Below, piece after piece: positions 35,414 to 44,982 of a stretch of 53,646 bases of DNA. The DNA comes from Paenibacillus sp. J23TS9 (lineage in GTDB: Bacteria; Bacillota; Bacilli; Paenibacillales; Paenibacillaceae): positions 1 through 53,646 of the forward strand of contig NZ_BOSG01000010.1 in NCBI RefSeq assembly GCF_018403225.1, in the 5' to 3' direction. Under the pieces are notes generated by a model. That model searched no databases. It was not told the DNA's origin and saw only the letters and a program-made list of their open reading frames with translations. The number at the start of each line of letters is the position of its first letter. The first letter of the stretch is position 1. The translations under genes and the position numbers were made by a program.

Positions 35414-36619
35414 ATGGATACTGTTTCCGAAGATCTGCTGCATGCCGATATTCATGATCTTAAACGCGGTTATGTGGAGGATTCCGGTGTGGATACGTAT
35501 ACATGCCTGATTTGCGGGTACCAAACAGAAAAAGGAATTGTCTACCCGGAGAACGGGATTTTATATGAAGCCGAAAAGTCAATGCGTCGCCATATACAGG
35601 ATGAGCATGATTCCATGCTTGATTACCTGCTGAGCCTCGACAAGAAGCTGACTGGATTGACGGATCTGCAGCGTACGCTTATCGGATTTTTCAACCAGGG
35701 ATTAAGTGATCAAGACATTATTGCTGAGATTGACGGAGGGAGCACGTCCACCATCCGTAATCACCGCTTTATGCTGCGGGAGAAGATGAAGCAGGCGAAG
35801 CTGTTCCTGGCTGTTATGGAACTGATGGAGGAAGGCGGGAAAAGCCCCGGCCGCCAGCCATCGGCTGCATCGTCTAAATCTGCGCAATCCAAGCTGCCAG
35901 GCAAGCTGGGCGAGCGTCTTTCGATCACTAATGAAGAGAATGGGCAGATTTTAAGCAAATATTTTGCGGAAGGGCTGTATGGACCACTTACATCTTTTCC
36001 TAAACAGGAAAAGCGCAGAGTTGCTGTTCTGCGACATATGGCCGGAGATTTCGAGCAGGGGCGCACATATTCCGAAAAAGAGGTCAACCAAGTCATTGAA
36101 GCACGCTACGCAGACTATGTGACGATGAGAAGGTTTTTGATCGAATACGGCTTTATGGACCGTTTGCCGGACGGCAGCGAGTATTGGGTTAAGCAGCCCG
36201 AAGAGAAAGGAAAGGTGAAGAAAGACATGAAAAATCAGAGAAGAAAAGAATTGGTAGATGAATATATGAGCACGCCGCGACCTATGGGGGTTATCCAAAT
36301 CCGCAACCTGGAAAATGGAAAGATATATGTGACAAGCAGCACGAATTTGCCGGGGGCAATTAACGGCCAGAAAGCGAGACTTCATTCCGACTACCATGTC
36401 AGCCAAGCGTTGCAAAAAGACTGGAAGGAGCTTGGGGAAAAAGCTTTTGCTTTTGAAATTCTTGAGGAGCTGCAGCCTGACCCACAGGCAGCCAATGATC
36501 TGAAGCAGCAAAAGATTTATACGGATAAAGTGGCCAAGATGGAGAAGGAATGGCTTGAGAAGCTCCAACCTTATGATGATAAGGGCTATAACAAACGTCC
36601 ACGGGCAAATAAATTGTAA
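35414..36619 (+). CDS. regulator with zinc-finger-like, HTH, DUF2087 and GIY-YIG-like regions
   Basis: This 401-residue protein has four visible parts. Residues about 26-60 hold a Cys2-His2-like cluster (CLICGYQ...MRRHIQDEHD). Residues about 75-135 contain a LuxR-like helix-turn-helix (GLSDQDIIAEIDGGSTSTIRN). Residues about 175-260 match DUF2087 (KYFAEGLYGPLTSFPKQEK, YADYVTMRRFLIEYGFMDR). Residues about 295-395 resemble a GIY-YIG nuclease domain (MGVIQIRNLENGKIYVTSS), but the YIG motif reads YVT, so nuclease activity is doubtful. This looks like a transcription regulator. I use ATG 35414 behind AGGGG; TTG 35408 is an alternative. It is monocistronic, with a palindrome on its own promoter. Confidence 0.82.
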   Translation: MDTVSEDLLHADIHDLKRGYVEDSGVDTYTCLICGYQTEKGIVYPENGILYEAEKSMRRHIQDEHDSMLDYLLSLDKKLTGLTDLQRTLIGFFNQGLSDQDIIAEIDGGSTSTIRNHRFMLREKMKQAKLFLAVMELMEEGGKSPGRQPSAASSKSAQSKLPGKLGERLSITNEENGQILSKYFAEGLYGPLTSFPKQEKRRVAVLRHMAGDFEQGRTYSEKEVNQVIEARYADYVTMRRFLIEYGFMDRLPDGSEYWVKQPEEKGKVKKDMKNQRRKELVDEYMSTPRPMGVIQIRNLENGKIYVTSSTNLPGAINGQKARLHSDYHVSQALQKDWKELGEKAFAFEILEELQPDPQAANDLKQQKIYTDKVAKMEKEWLEKLQPYDDKGYNKRPRANKL

Positions 36620-36761
36620 AAGGACTAAAAAAGGCTCCCTCATCTGTCATTTTCTTGTTACTTATCTCTCTTTCGCATCGCTTAGGATATACATACCTGC
36701 AAGTTTGGGTAATAATCCCTAGCGCATATTTATTGGATTGGAATGGGAGAGAACCGGGAAA

Positions 36762-37868
36762 ATGAATAAATGGATGAAATGGAGTTCCATCATGATGTCA
36801 GCAAGTCTGCTGATTGGCGAAGCAAACGCTGTTCAGGCCGCAAAAGCTCCGGCTTCTGTAAAAGCGCCTGCTCTCACAAAGGCTGTACAGATGGTGCAGG
36901 TACAGCTCATATTTAATGATAATAAGCTGCAGCAGAAGGGATTGTTGGTAAACGGGCGGACCATGGTTCCGATTACGGTACTTAGGGATGTCATGAGTCT
37001 TCCCATTTCCTACGATAACAGCACGTATACGTATAATGTAGGTTCAGGAACCAGCCAGCTGAATTTGGATACATCCGAATACGGCGTTCTGACGAGTGTG
37101 AATCATTTTTATATGGGAAGCATCAGTACCGATTACAACGCCGTGAATATTGAAGGAAGGCTTTATGTACCTTTCAAGCTATTGAATGATGTGCTTAATT
37201 ACAAGGGAGAGTATGATGAGGTAACTCATACGCTGAAACTGGAGAAAAGGGATACCAACGCCATCCAAGTGATGACGGGAACTTTGTCGCAGAAGACCAA
37301 AGATCTCGAGACGATGATTCAATATCCTCAGATTACCGGCCTGGCTGATATACAGGTACTGCAGCAGATCAATGAAGAATTCAAGAGAAAAGCGGATGCT
37401 TTTGCAGCGGAGGGATTAGAAAGATCTTCACACCGCGATCCTGAACTTGTTCCTTTTCCCTATACCTATAATACGAATTATATGGTGATGTACAATCAAA
37501 ATGGCATTCTCAGCGTGCTGACTGATCAATCTACGTATACCGGAGGCGAGGATCCTGTTCAGCGAGAAGCAATGACCTTCTCCCTTAAGGATGGTCGCCC
37601 CTTAAGCTTGAGTGATCTGCTTCCCCAAGGCAGCGGTGCGGAGGAGAAGCTGTATCAGATTCTGGCGGAGCGCATGAAGAAGGATGGCAACACTATGAGT
37701 CTTGAAAATAACCGGAGTTCTCTCCAATTCTACGTATCCGGTGCCGGTCTGAACTTTTACTTCGGAAATACCGGTCCTGAATCCTTTACTAAAGGAATTC
37801 GGACGTATACGGTAGGTTTCCGCGAGCTGCTATCAGCAGATGCGGATCCTTTTGCAGCGTTCAAGTAA
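36762..37868 (+). CDS. secreted protein, copper-amine-oxidase-like N-domain plus DUF3298
   Basis: The 368-residue protein has a signal peptide (hydrophobic 8-19, cleavage likely near VQA at 24-26). Residues about 50-160 resemble the copper amine oxidase N-terminal-like domain common in Paenibacillus surface proteins (LVNGRTMVPITVLRDVMSLP, LYVPFKLLNDVL). The C-terminal 200 residues look like a DUF4163/DUF3298 pair (VLTDQSTYTGG, FSLKDGRPLSLSDLL), as in the outer parts of RsiV and PdaC. The function is unknown; wall or lysozyme-type ligand binding is possible. It is a paralog of the next gene (same layout, shared motifs), separated by 204 nt. ATG 36762 is preferred to 36738 because the signal peptide then starts at once. 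Confidence 0.8.
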   Translation: MNKWMKWSSIMMSASLLIGEANAVQAAKAPASVKAPALTKAVQMVQVQLIFNDNKLQQKGLLVNGRTMVPITVLRDVMSLPISYDNSTYTYNVGSGTSQLNLDTSEYGVLTSVNHFYMGSISTDYNAVNIEGRLYVPFKLLNDVLNYKGEYDEVTHTLKLEKRDTNAIQVMTGTLSQKTKDLETMIQYPQITGLADIQVLQQINEEFKRKADAFAAEGLERSSHRDPELVPFPYTYNTNYMVMYNQNGILSVLTDQSTYTGGEDPVQREAMTFSLKDGRPLSLSDLLPQGSGAEEKLYQILAERMKKDGNTMSLENNRSSLQFYVSGAGLNFYFGNTGPESFTKGIRTYTVGFRELLSADADPFAAFK

Positions 37869-38072
37869 ATCGTTTAGTACCGGACTTATCCAGGCATATG
37901 GAAAAATGATGAACAGAATTATACTTTTTTTCGCTTGTATACGACAATACTGTAACCGCGTTTGTCATCAAATGAGGCGAGTCCCTTTGTATAATAAGGG
38001 AGTGGATAAATTCTGTAATCATTCATATGACTAGCATATGTAGCAATCTTTGGAGAGAGGGGACTAAAAGCA

Positions 38073-39185
38073 ATGAATAAAACAATGAAATGGAGCGCGG
38101 CTGTACTTGCTGCCGGCGTGCTTTTTGGTGGAGCGAATATGACAGGGGGGGCAATGGTACATGCAGCGGCCGTTAAACCGGTAGTAAAGCAGGGCGTGCA
38201 GCCGTCCGTTGTCCTCAAATATAACGGTACAACTTTAAAAGAGCAGGGGAAAATCGTGAACGGCATTACAATGATTCCGGTGACGGTTCTGCGTGATTCG
38301 CTGGGTCTGCCGCTGAATTATAACCCGGGTACGAAAACCTATAGCGTTGGAAGCGGAACAACCAAGCTGAATCTTGAATTGTCCGAGTATGGCGTAGCCT
38401 CGAATCTGAACAGCTATTATATTTATAGCTATGGCGATAACGACATCGATATCTATGAATCCAAAAATATCGGCGGTCATCTGTACGTACCATTTAAGGT
38501 ACTGAACGATTTTATGGGCTTTAAGGGCGTATGGAATCCTTCCCTAAAGTCGCTTGACATCAGCAAGCAGGAGATGAACAACATCAGTGTTTCCAGTGAG
38601 ACGCTGACCAAGAGCAATAAAAATGCCAGCATCGTGATTCATTATCCGAAAGTGAGTGGACTCCCTGAGGATGTGCAATCCAAGATCAACAAAGCCTTTA
38701 AGGATGATGCCGAAGCCTTCGCTGCAGATAGCGAAGAGCAGGCGAGCCACAGGGATGGTAAGATCGAGCATATGTACGACTTTGTCCAGAGCTTCGTTGT
38801 TACCTACAACCGCGAAGGCATCCTCAGCGTGGTTACCGATAAGTATGGATATTCGGGAGGGGCTCATGGCGGCACATACCGCGACGGCAAGACTTTCTCT
38901 CTGAAGGACGGCAAGCAGCTGGAGCTGGGCGATGTGCTTAAGGCCGCACCGGATTACAAGCAGAAGCTCGACAAGCTGCTGAAGCAGAAAACGATAAAGG
39001 TTACCTTTGACGGCAAGGGAGCAGGCCTCTCGGATCAGCCGAGCTTCTATGTCAAAGAGGGCGGACTTGCTATCTACTATCAACAGTACGAGATTGCGCC
39101 TTATGCGGCAGGTCTTCCGACGTATACGTTCAGTTTCGGCGAACTGCTTCCGAAGGGTACCGACCCATTCGCGGATTACAAATAA
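38073..39185 (+). CDS. secreted protein, copper-amine-oxidase-like N-domain plus DUF3298 (paralog)
   Basis: This 370-residue paralog of the preceding gene has the same order: signal peptide (cleavage near VHA, residue 30), N-domain (KIVNGITMIPVTVLRDSLGLP, LYVPFKVLNDFMGF) and a C-terminal DUF4163/DUF3298 region with the full KYGYSGGAHGGTYRDGKTFS motif. The first copy reads STYTGGEDPVQREAMTFS at this point, so it has lost the GGAHG core. Both end in nearly the same way (DPFAAFK and DPFADYK). Tandem duplication is the simplest origin. GAGAGGGG precedes the ATG and a strong terminator follows. Confidence 0.82.
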   Translation: MNKTMKWSAAVLAAGVLFGGANMTGGAMVHAAAVKPVVKQGVQPSVVLKYNGTTLKEQGKIVNGITMIPVTVLRDSLGLPLNYNPGTKTYSVGSGTTKLNLELSEYGVASNLNSYYIYSYGDNDIDIYESKNIGGHLYVPFKVLNDFMGFKGVWNPSLKSLDISKQEMNNISVSSETLTKSNKNASIVIHYPKVSGLPEDVQSKINKAFKDDAEAFAADSEEQASHRDGKIEHMYDFVQSFVVTYNREGILSVVTDKYGYSGGAHGGTYRDGKTFSLKDGKQLELGDVLKAAPDYKQKLDKLLKQKTIKVTFDGKGAGLSDQPSFYVKEGGLAIYYQQYEIAPYAAGLPTYTFSFGELLPKGTDPFADYK

Positions 39186-39205
39186 GTATTGTTCATTATG
39201 AAAAT

Positions 39206-39250
39206 AAAGAAGGTGTCGCAGGTTTTAAGCCTGAGGCACCTTCTTTTGTT
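39206..39250 (+). terminator. terminator after the second DUF3298 gene
   Basis: AAAGAAGGTG and CAGG pair with CCTG and CACCTTCTTTT; T-rich end. It serves the plus strand. Confidence 0.85.
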
Positions 39251-39291
39251 GCATTCAGAAAATACCATAGAATGTAAGGATGGAACATGAT

Positions 39292-39335
39292 AAAAAGAGA
39301 GCCGCCTCCTTAGGTTCAGGAAGCAGCTCTCTTTT
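39292..39335 (-). terminator. terminator of clpP (minus strand)
   Basis: AAAGAGAGC and GCTCTCTTT pair around TCCT/AGGA, with T5 on the minus strand. It lies 14 nt past the clpP stop. Confidence 0.85.
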
Positions 39336-39348
39336 AATGCCTAAAAGC

Positions 39349-39945
39349 TTAGACGCCTTGCACCGGAGGATGCTCCAGTACTTTATCGATCAGGCCGTAT
39401 TCAGCGGCATCTTTTGCACTCATGAAGTAGTCGCGGTCCGTATCCTTCTCGATCCGTTCCAGCGGCTGACCCGTACGATCAGCGAGGATGCGGTTCAATG
39501 TATCACGCATTTTCAGGATGCGGCGGGCGCGGATCTCGATATCCGTTGCCTGACCCTGAGCGCCGCCGAGCGGCTGGTGAATCATGATTTCACTGTTTGG
39601 CAGACCGAAACGTTTGCCTTTGGCACCCGCATTCAAGAGGAATGCGCCCATGGAAGCAGCGAGGCCTACGCAGATGGTAGATACATCCGGCTTAATGTAC
39701 TGCATTGTATCAAAAATCGCCATACCGGCTGTGATGGAGCCGCCCGGGCTGTTGATGTAAAGGTGAATATCCTTTTCAGGGTCTTCGGCAGCCAGGAACA
39801 GAAGCTGGGCAATAATCGAATTGGCAACCACGTCGTTGACATCGGAACCCAGGAAAATAATGCGGTCTTTCAAGAGTCTGGAATAAATGTCGTACGCGCG
39901 TTCGCCGCGGTTGCTTTGTTCAACGACCATAGGTACATAACTCAC
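39349..39945 (-). CDS. clpP: ATP-dependent Clp protease proteolytic subunit ClpP
   Basis: ClpP is the serine protease barrel that degrades proteins fed by ClpX or ClpC. The 198 residues, counted from the GTG start at 39945, place the catalytic triad at Ser98 ([11 protein letters not shown]), His123 (MIHQPLGG) and Asp172, exactly as in B. subtilis ClpP. The GTG is chosen because GGGAGG lies 8 nt upstream and the protein then begins [10 protein letters not shown]; the frame extends to 39975 without family similarity. The neighbouring genes run the other way and it has its own terminator. I did not find a CtsR-type heptad repeat upstream. Confidence 0.97.
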   Translation of the reverse strand: MSYVPMVVEQSNRGERAYDIYSRLLKDRIIFLGSDVNDVVANSIIAQLLFLAAEDPEKDIHLYINSPGGSITAGMAIFDTMQYIKPDVSTICVGLAASMGAFLLNAGAKGKRFGLPNSEIMIHQPLGGAQGQATDIEIRARRILKMRDTLNRILADRTGQPLERIEKDTDRDYFMSAKDAAEYGLIDKVLEHPPVQGV

Positions 39946-40062
39946 GTGGAAAACCTCCCTATTCACATAGATCAAGTATAATCATTCTATACATACTGTT
40001 ACCGTATTAACCACATGATAAACAATTTCAAACAAAAAGTCAAAGATAGTCAAACTCAGGGT

Positions 40063-40090
40063 AAAAAAAATAGCCGATGATTGGCTTTTG
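40063..40090 (-). terminator. terminator of tRNA-Arg (minus strand)
   Basis: On the minus strand, AGCC...GGCT closes a short hairpin followed by TATTTTTTTT. Confidence 0.65.
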
Positions 40091-40131
40091 TCCTGTTGGT
40101 TAAACATATGGTAGAAGTTTGGTAAAAATAA

Positions 40132-40206
40132 TGGCGCGCCCGCGAGGAATTGAACCTCGATCTCAGGCTCCGGAGGCCTACGTCATATCCATTGGACCAC
40201 GGGCGC
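40132..40206 (-). tRNA. tRNA-Arg (anticodon CCG)
   Basis: This is a 75-nt cloverleaf with acceptor GCGCCCG/CGGGCGC, loop CTCCGGA (anticodon CCG, reading CGG), T arm CGAGGTTCAATTCCTCG and encoded CCA. It is a solitary gene with its own promoter and terminator. Confidence 0.95.
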
Positions 40207-40273
40207 GTAATGTAATTTCTGTAGAATGAGTGTCGGTAAATCATGTCACCACACGTCCTATACAGCAAAAATT

Positions 40274-40302
40274 ATTATATGATATATGGCTGAAGATTGC
40301 AA
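40274..40302 (-). promoter_or_regulatory. promoter of tRNA-Arg
   Basis: On the minus strand, TTGCAA (40297-40302), a 17-nt spacer and a perfect TATAAT (40274-40279) lie 68 nt upstream of the tRNA. Confidence 0.8.
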
Positions 40303-40414
40303 GAGATCTTTTGGTGAATAGGGACAAGTACGTGTTATTGGCGGTGATGCAGGCCTTTTGCCCGTACACCTGTATAAGAGGAAAGAAGAATGTGAAGGAT
40401 AGACGTTAGACTAC

Positions 40415-40443
40415 TTGCAACTGACCTGAAAATTGAGTAGAAT
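40415..40443 (+). promoter_or_regulatory. promoter of the cggR-gapA operon
   Basis: TTGCAA (40415-40420), 17-nt spacer and TAGAAT (40438-40443). The predicted start of transcription falls at about 40450, at the CggR operator. Confidence 0.78.
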
Positions 40444-40448
40444 GTAAG

Positions 40449-40480
40449 TGGGACTTAAAACGTTAACCCGGGACATTTTA
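40449..40480 (+). promoter_or_regulatory. CggR operator (two direct repeats)
   Basis: Two GGGAC repeats start at 40450 and 40470, 20 bp apart, with similar following sequence. B. subtilis CggR binds two CGGGAC-type repeats with the same 20-bp period just downstream of its promoter. Fructose-1,6-bisphosphate relieves the block. Confidence 0.78.
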
Positions 40481-40530
40481 AGGCCAAGGAGTCAGAGTGA
40501 AGGAAGTTGAAGTTGCAGGAGTGGAAAGCA

Positions 40531-41583
40531 ATGCGGAAAATAATAGAGATACAAAAGCAGCTTCTGCCTGATCTCATGGACATCCTCAAGACAAGGTACA
40601 CCATTCTTCATCAGATCATGCTTTCGGAGCTGATAGGCCGGCGTACGCTGGCAGCATCGCTTCATATGACGGAGCGGGTTTTGCGGGCAGAGACAGATTT
40701 GTTGAAAGCCCAAGGACTCATTGAAATTGAAAGCTCCGGCATGAAAGTCAGCGAAGCGGGACGAAGCCTGCTGGAACAGATGGGACCGATGGCCAAGGAG
40801 CTGTTCGGACTGAACGAGCTCGGTGAGAAAATCCGTCATGCCTACGGCCTGCAGAAGGTTGTGGTCGTGCCGGGGGACTGTGAAAACTCACCGCTGACCA
40901 AACGCGATCTCGGACGTGCAGGAGCCAAGGCTCTGCTAGGAGTTATGAATCAAGAAGACACCGTGGCAGTCACCGGTGGTTCCACGCTGGCAGCTGTTGC
41001 GGAGGAGCTCAATCCTCAAGTGTCTGTCCCTATGAAGAACAGCTGGTTTGTACCGGCGAGAGGCGGCCTTGGAGAGAGTATGGAATTCCAGGCGAACACC
41101 ATTGCCTCTACCATGGCGAAGCGTGTAGGCGCACAGTACCGGCTGCTTCATGTACCGGATCTGCTGAGCGATGACGCGTATCAATCGCTTGTACAGGACA
41201 GGAATATCCAGGAAATTGTACAGGTGATCCGGCAGTGCCGTATTATTATGCACGGCATTGGGGACGCAATGGAAATGACCCGGCGCAGAAGGCTGGATTT
41301 ATCTACGGTGCAGGATATTCAGAAGGAAGGCGCGGTGGCCGAATCTTTTGGCTACTACTTTAACGAACAGGGTGAAGTTGTTCATCGGATGCTCACGCTT
41401 GGCCTCCGGCTCGAGGATATTATGAGAACGGAGATCGTGATTGGGATCGCTGGCGGGAGAGACAAGGCGGATGCCATTCACTCCGTGCTGAAGTTCGGAC
41501 ACGAGAACATACTCGTTACGGATGAGGCAGCAGCAATCGAAATTTGCAGACGAATTGATGAACAATTACCTGAAAGTCATTAA
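40531..41583 (+). CDS. cggR: central glycolytic genes regulator CggR
   Basis: CggR is a SorC/DeoR-type repressor of the lower glycolytic operon that responds to fructose-1,6-bisphosphate. The 350 residues have an N-terminal winged helix (about 25-75, with IGRRTLAASLHMTERVLRAE) and a C-terminal sugar-phosphate-binding domain (VAVTGGSTLAAVAEEL, WFVPARGGLGESMEFQANTI, MHGIGDAMEM, GIAGGRDKADAI). ATG 40531 is chosen since AGGAGTGG lies 6-7 nt upstream and the start matches B. subtilis CggR; TTG 40507 is the alternative. It is the first gene of its own operon, so autoregulation is built in. Confidence 0.95.
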   Translation: MRKIIEIQKQLLPDLMDILKTRYTILHQIMLSELIGRRTLAASLHMTERVLRAETDLLKAQGLIEIESSGMKVSEAGRSLLEQMGPMAKELFGLNELGEKIRHAYGLQKVVVVPGDCENSPLTKRDLGRAGAKALLGVMNQEDTVAVTGGSTLAAVAEELNPQVSVPMKNSWFVPARGGLGESMEFQANTIASTMAKRVGAQYRLLHVPDLLSDDAYQSLVQDRNIQEIVQVIRQCRIIMHGIGDAMEMTRRRRLDLSTVQDIQKEGAVAESFGYYFNEQGEVVHRMLTLGLRLEDIMRTEIVIGIAGGRDKADAIHSVLKFGHENILVTDEAAAIEICRRIDEQLPESH

Positions 41584-41601
41584 AACAACAGAGTTATCAA
41601 T

Positions 41602-41621
41602 ACAGGTGTAATGCCTGTTTT
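41602..41621 (+). other. hairpin between cggR and gapA
   Basis: ACAGG and CCTGT pair around a 7-nt loop, followed by TTTTG. The T tract is short, so it is more likely an mRNA processing or stability element than a full terminator; in B. subtilis the cggR-gapA message is cut here. Confidence 0.4.
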
Positions 41622-41701
41622 GAATAAATACTGGATTTTGCGACCGTATTAACGGCTTTTGCAGAATCCTCAAAAAAAAGAAATTCTAGGAGGACTATTC
41701 A

Positions 41702-42712
41702 ATGAGTGTAAAAGTAGGCATTAACGGTTTCGGACGTATCGGACGACTCGCTTTCCGCCGCATTCAAAATGTGGAAGGCATCGAAGTTGTGGCAATCAAC
41801 GACTTGACTGATGCTAAAATGTTGGCTCATTTGCTTAAATATGATACAACGCAAGGCAAATTCGGTGGCGATGTTGAAGTTCATGACGGCTTCTTCAAAG
41901 TAAACGGCAAAGAAGTTAAGGTTCTTGCGAACCGTAACCCTGAAGAGCTTCCTTGGGGAGATCTCGGCGTTGATATCGTTCTGGAATGTACCGGATTCTT
42001 CACTACTAAAGAAGCAGCTGAAAAGCACCTGAAAGGCGGAGCTAAGAAAGTTGTAATCTCTGCTCCAGCTACAGGCGACATGAAAACGATCGTTTACAAC
42101 GTTAACCATGAAACTCTGGACGGAACTGAAACAGTAATCTCCGGCGCTTCTTGCACAACGAACTGCCTCGCACCAATGGCTAAAACATTGAACGACAAGT
42201 TCGGTATCATTGAAGGCCTGATGACTACAATCCATGCTTACACTGGCGACCAAAACACTTTGGATGCTCCACATCCAAAAGGCGACTTCCGCCGCGCTCG
42301 TGCAGCTGCTGAAAACATCATTCCTAACACAACAGGTGCTGCTAAAGCCATCGGTCTGGTTATCCCTGATCTTCAAGGCAAACTTGACGGTGCAGCTCAG
42401 CGTGTTCCGGTTCCAACTGGTTCCCTGACTGAACTCGTAACTGTTCTGGACAAAAAAGTAACAGCTGACGAAGTTAACGCAGCTATGAAAGCAGCTTCCG
42501 ATCCAGAAACTTACGGCTACACTGAAGACGAAATCGTATCTTCCGATATCAAAGGTATCACTTTCGGTTCCCTCTTCGACGCTACACAAACAAAAGTGCT
42601 GACTGTTGGCGACAAACAACTCGTTAAAACAGTAGCTTGGTATGACAACGAAATGTCTTACACAGCTCAATTGGTTCGCACATTGGAATACTTCGCTAAA
42701 CTGGCTAAGTAA
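41702..42712 (+). CDS. gapA: glyceraldehyde-3-phosphate dehydrogenase, glycolytic (GapA)
   Basis: The enzyme makes 1,3-bisphosphoglycerate with NAD. The 336 residues have the NAD fold [14 protein letters not shown], Asp34 in NDLTD (NAD preference), catalytic Cys151 in ASCTTNC, and the WYDNEMSY motif. Codon use is extremely biased, as expected for one of the most abundant proteins. AGGAGG precedes the ATG. A strong terminator lies 27 nt downstream, so much of the transcript should end before pgk. Confidence 0.97.
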   Translation: MSVKVGINGFGRIGRLAFRRIQNVEGIEVVAINDLTDAKMLAHLLKYDTTQGKFGGDVEVHDGFFKVNGKEVKVLANRNPEELPWGDLGVDIVLECTGFFTTKEAAEKHLKGGAKKVVISAPATGDMKTIVYNVNHETLDGTETVISGASCTTNCLAPMAKTLNDKFGIIEGLMTTIHAYTGDQNTLDAPHPKGDFRRARAAAENIIPNTTGAAKAIGLVIPDLQGKLDGAAQRVPVPTGSLTELVTVLDKKVTADEVNAAMKAASDPETYGYTEDEIVSSDIKGITFGSLFDATQTKVLTVGDKQLVKTVAWYDNEMSYTAQLVRTLEYFAKLAK

Positions 42713-42738
42713 TAACGACGCCGTTTAACGAACATATG

Positions 42739-42772
42739 GAGCGGAAACAGAACTTTTTGTTTCCGCTCTTTA
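42739..42772 (+). terminator. terminator between gapA and pgk
   Basis: GAGCGGAAAC and GTTTCCGCTC form a 10-bp stem around a 10-nt loop, followed by TTTAT. The rather poor T tract may allow read-through. Confidence 0.8.
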
Positions 42773-42854
42773 TAAATACATGGTTTTTTTGTTGCATAGA
42801 GAAATGATTTGGATAGAGAAACTGGAGAGTTTGGATAGATAGAATCTAAGAGGA

Positions 42855-42882
42855 TTGTAAAAATCCCGATACTTATTATAGA
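42855..42882 (+). promoter_or_regulatory. internal promoter before pgk
   Basis: TTGTAA (42855-42860), a 16-nt spacer and TATAGA (42877-42882). It would let pgk-tpiA-gpmI be made independently of CggR. Confidence 0.6.
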
Positions 42883-43001
42883 TTGAACTAAAGGCTTTGC
42901 GGGCAGATAGGTGTTCGGGGCATGACTTCTCTTTAGTTCATTCTATAACTGTTACCCCTGATTCCTGATACAAACAAATAATGGGTACGGAGGAACGAAC
43001 A

Positions 43002-44183
43002 ATGAATAAAAAGTCTGTACGTGATGTGGAAGTAAACGGAAAACGCGTTTTTGTACGCGTGGATTTCAATGTGCCTTTGGAAGACGGCAAAATTACTGAC
43101 GATACACGGATCCGCGAAACACTGCCAACGATCAAGTATTTGATCGAAAACGGTGCTAAAGTCATTTTGGCGAGCCATATGGGCCGTCCAAAAGGGCAAT
43201 TTGTGGACTCCATGCGCTTGACACCTGCTGCAGAGCGTCTGTCCGAGCTGCTCGGCAAACCGGTCGCAAAAGCGGACGAAGCTGTGGGCGAGGCCGTAAA
43301 AGCCGAGATTGCGAAAATGCAAAACGGCGACGTGCTTTTGCTTGAAAACGTGCGTTTCTATCCTGGTGAAGAAAAGAATGATCCAGAGCTTGCCAAGCAA
43401 TTTGCAGAGCTTGCCGATCTGTTCGTTAACGACGCATTTGGCGCCGCTCACCGCGCACATGCTTCGACAGAAGGCATCGCTCATTTCCTGCCGGCTGTAT
43501 CCGGTCTTTTGATGGAGAAGGAATTGTCTGTACTGGGCAAAGCGCTCTTGAATCCGGAACGTCCTTTCACAGCCATTATCGGCGGATCGAAAGTTAAAGA
43601 TAAAATCGATGTTATCGACAACCTGCTGAACATTGCAGATAACGTTCTGATCGGCGGCGGACTGTCCTATACCTTCATGAAGGCTCAAGGATATGAAATT
43701 GGCTTGTCTTTGTGCGATAATGATAAACTGGATGTAGCGCTCGGATTTATCCAAAAAGCGAAGGACCTCGGCAAGAATTTCTTGCTTCCGGTGGATATCG
43801 TTATTGCGGACGACTTCAAAGCGGATGCCAACGTTGAGATTGTAGAAGTAGGCAACATCCCTGAGAAATGGGAAGGCGTGGACATCGGACCGAAAACCCG
43901 CGCTAAATATGCCGAAGTGATCAAAAACTCCAAGCTGGTCGTATGGAACGGACCGATGGGCGTATTCGAAATCGACCCATTCTCCAACGGCACGCGTGAA
44001 GTGGCTGAAGCTTGTGCGACAACAGAAGGCTACACCATCATCGGCGGTGGTGACTCTGCGGCAGCAACGGAAAAATTCCATTTGGCTGACAAAATGAATC
44101 ACATCTCCACAGGCGGTGGCGCTTCGCTGGAGTTCATGGAAGGCAAGGCGCTTCCTGGTGTCGTAGCCCTGAACGATAAATAA
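43002..44183 (+). CDS. pgk: phosphoglycerate kinase
   Basis: The enzyme transfers phosphate from 1,3-bisphosphoglycerate to ADP. The 393 residues show the family signature [14 protein letters not shown] near the start, [25 protein letters not shown], the GGSKVKDKI loop, WNGPMGVFE and the nucleotide loop [13 protein letters not shown] 43002 follows ACGGAGG; the frame upstream to 42981 is not family-like. tpiA follows after 45 nt. Confidence 0.97.
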   Translation: MNKKSVRDVEVNGKRVFVRVDFNVPLEDGKITDDTRIRETLPTIKYLIENGAKVILASHMGRPKGQFVDSMRLTPAAERLSELLGKPVAKADEAVGEAVKAEIAKMQNGDVLLLENVRFYPGEEKNDPELAKQFAELADLFVNDAFGAAHRAHASTEGIAHFLPAVSGLLMEKELSVLGKALLNPERPFTAIIGGSKVKDKIDVIDNLLNIADNVLIGGGLSYTFMKAQGYEIGLSLCDNDKLDVALGFIQKAKDLGKNFLLPVDIVIADDFKADANVEIVEVGNIPEKWEGVDIGPKTRAKYAEVIKNSKLVVWNGPMGVFEIDPFSNGTREVAEACATTEGYTIIGGGDSAAATEKFHLADKMNHISTGGGASLEFMEGKALPGVVALNDK

Positions 44184-44204
44184 TCCGGGTGGTACAGCTT
44201 GTAA

Positions 44205-44981
<777 letters not shown>

Positions 44982-44982
44982 G

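Noticed and set aside
41699..42670. A 323-codon open frame antisense to gapA
   Set aside because: It is a mirror of gapA codon bias; composition (many Ser, Cys, Phe) is not protein-like.
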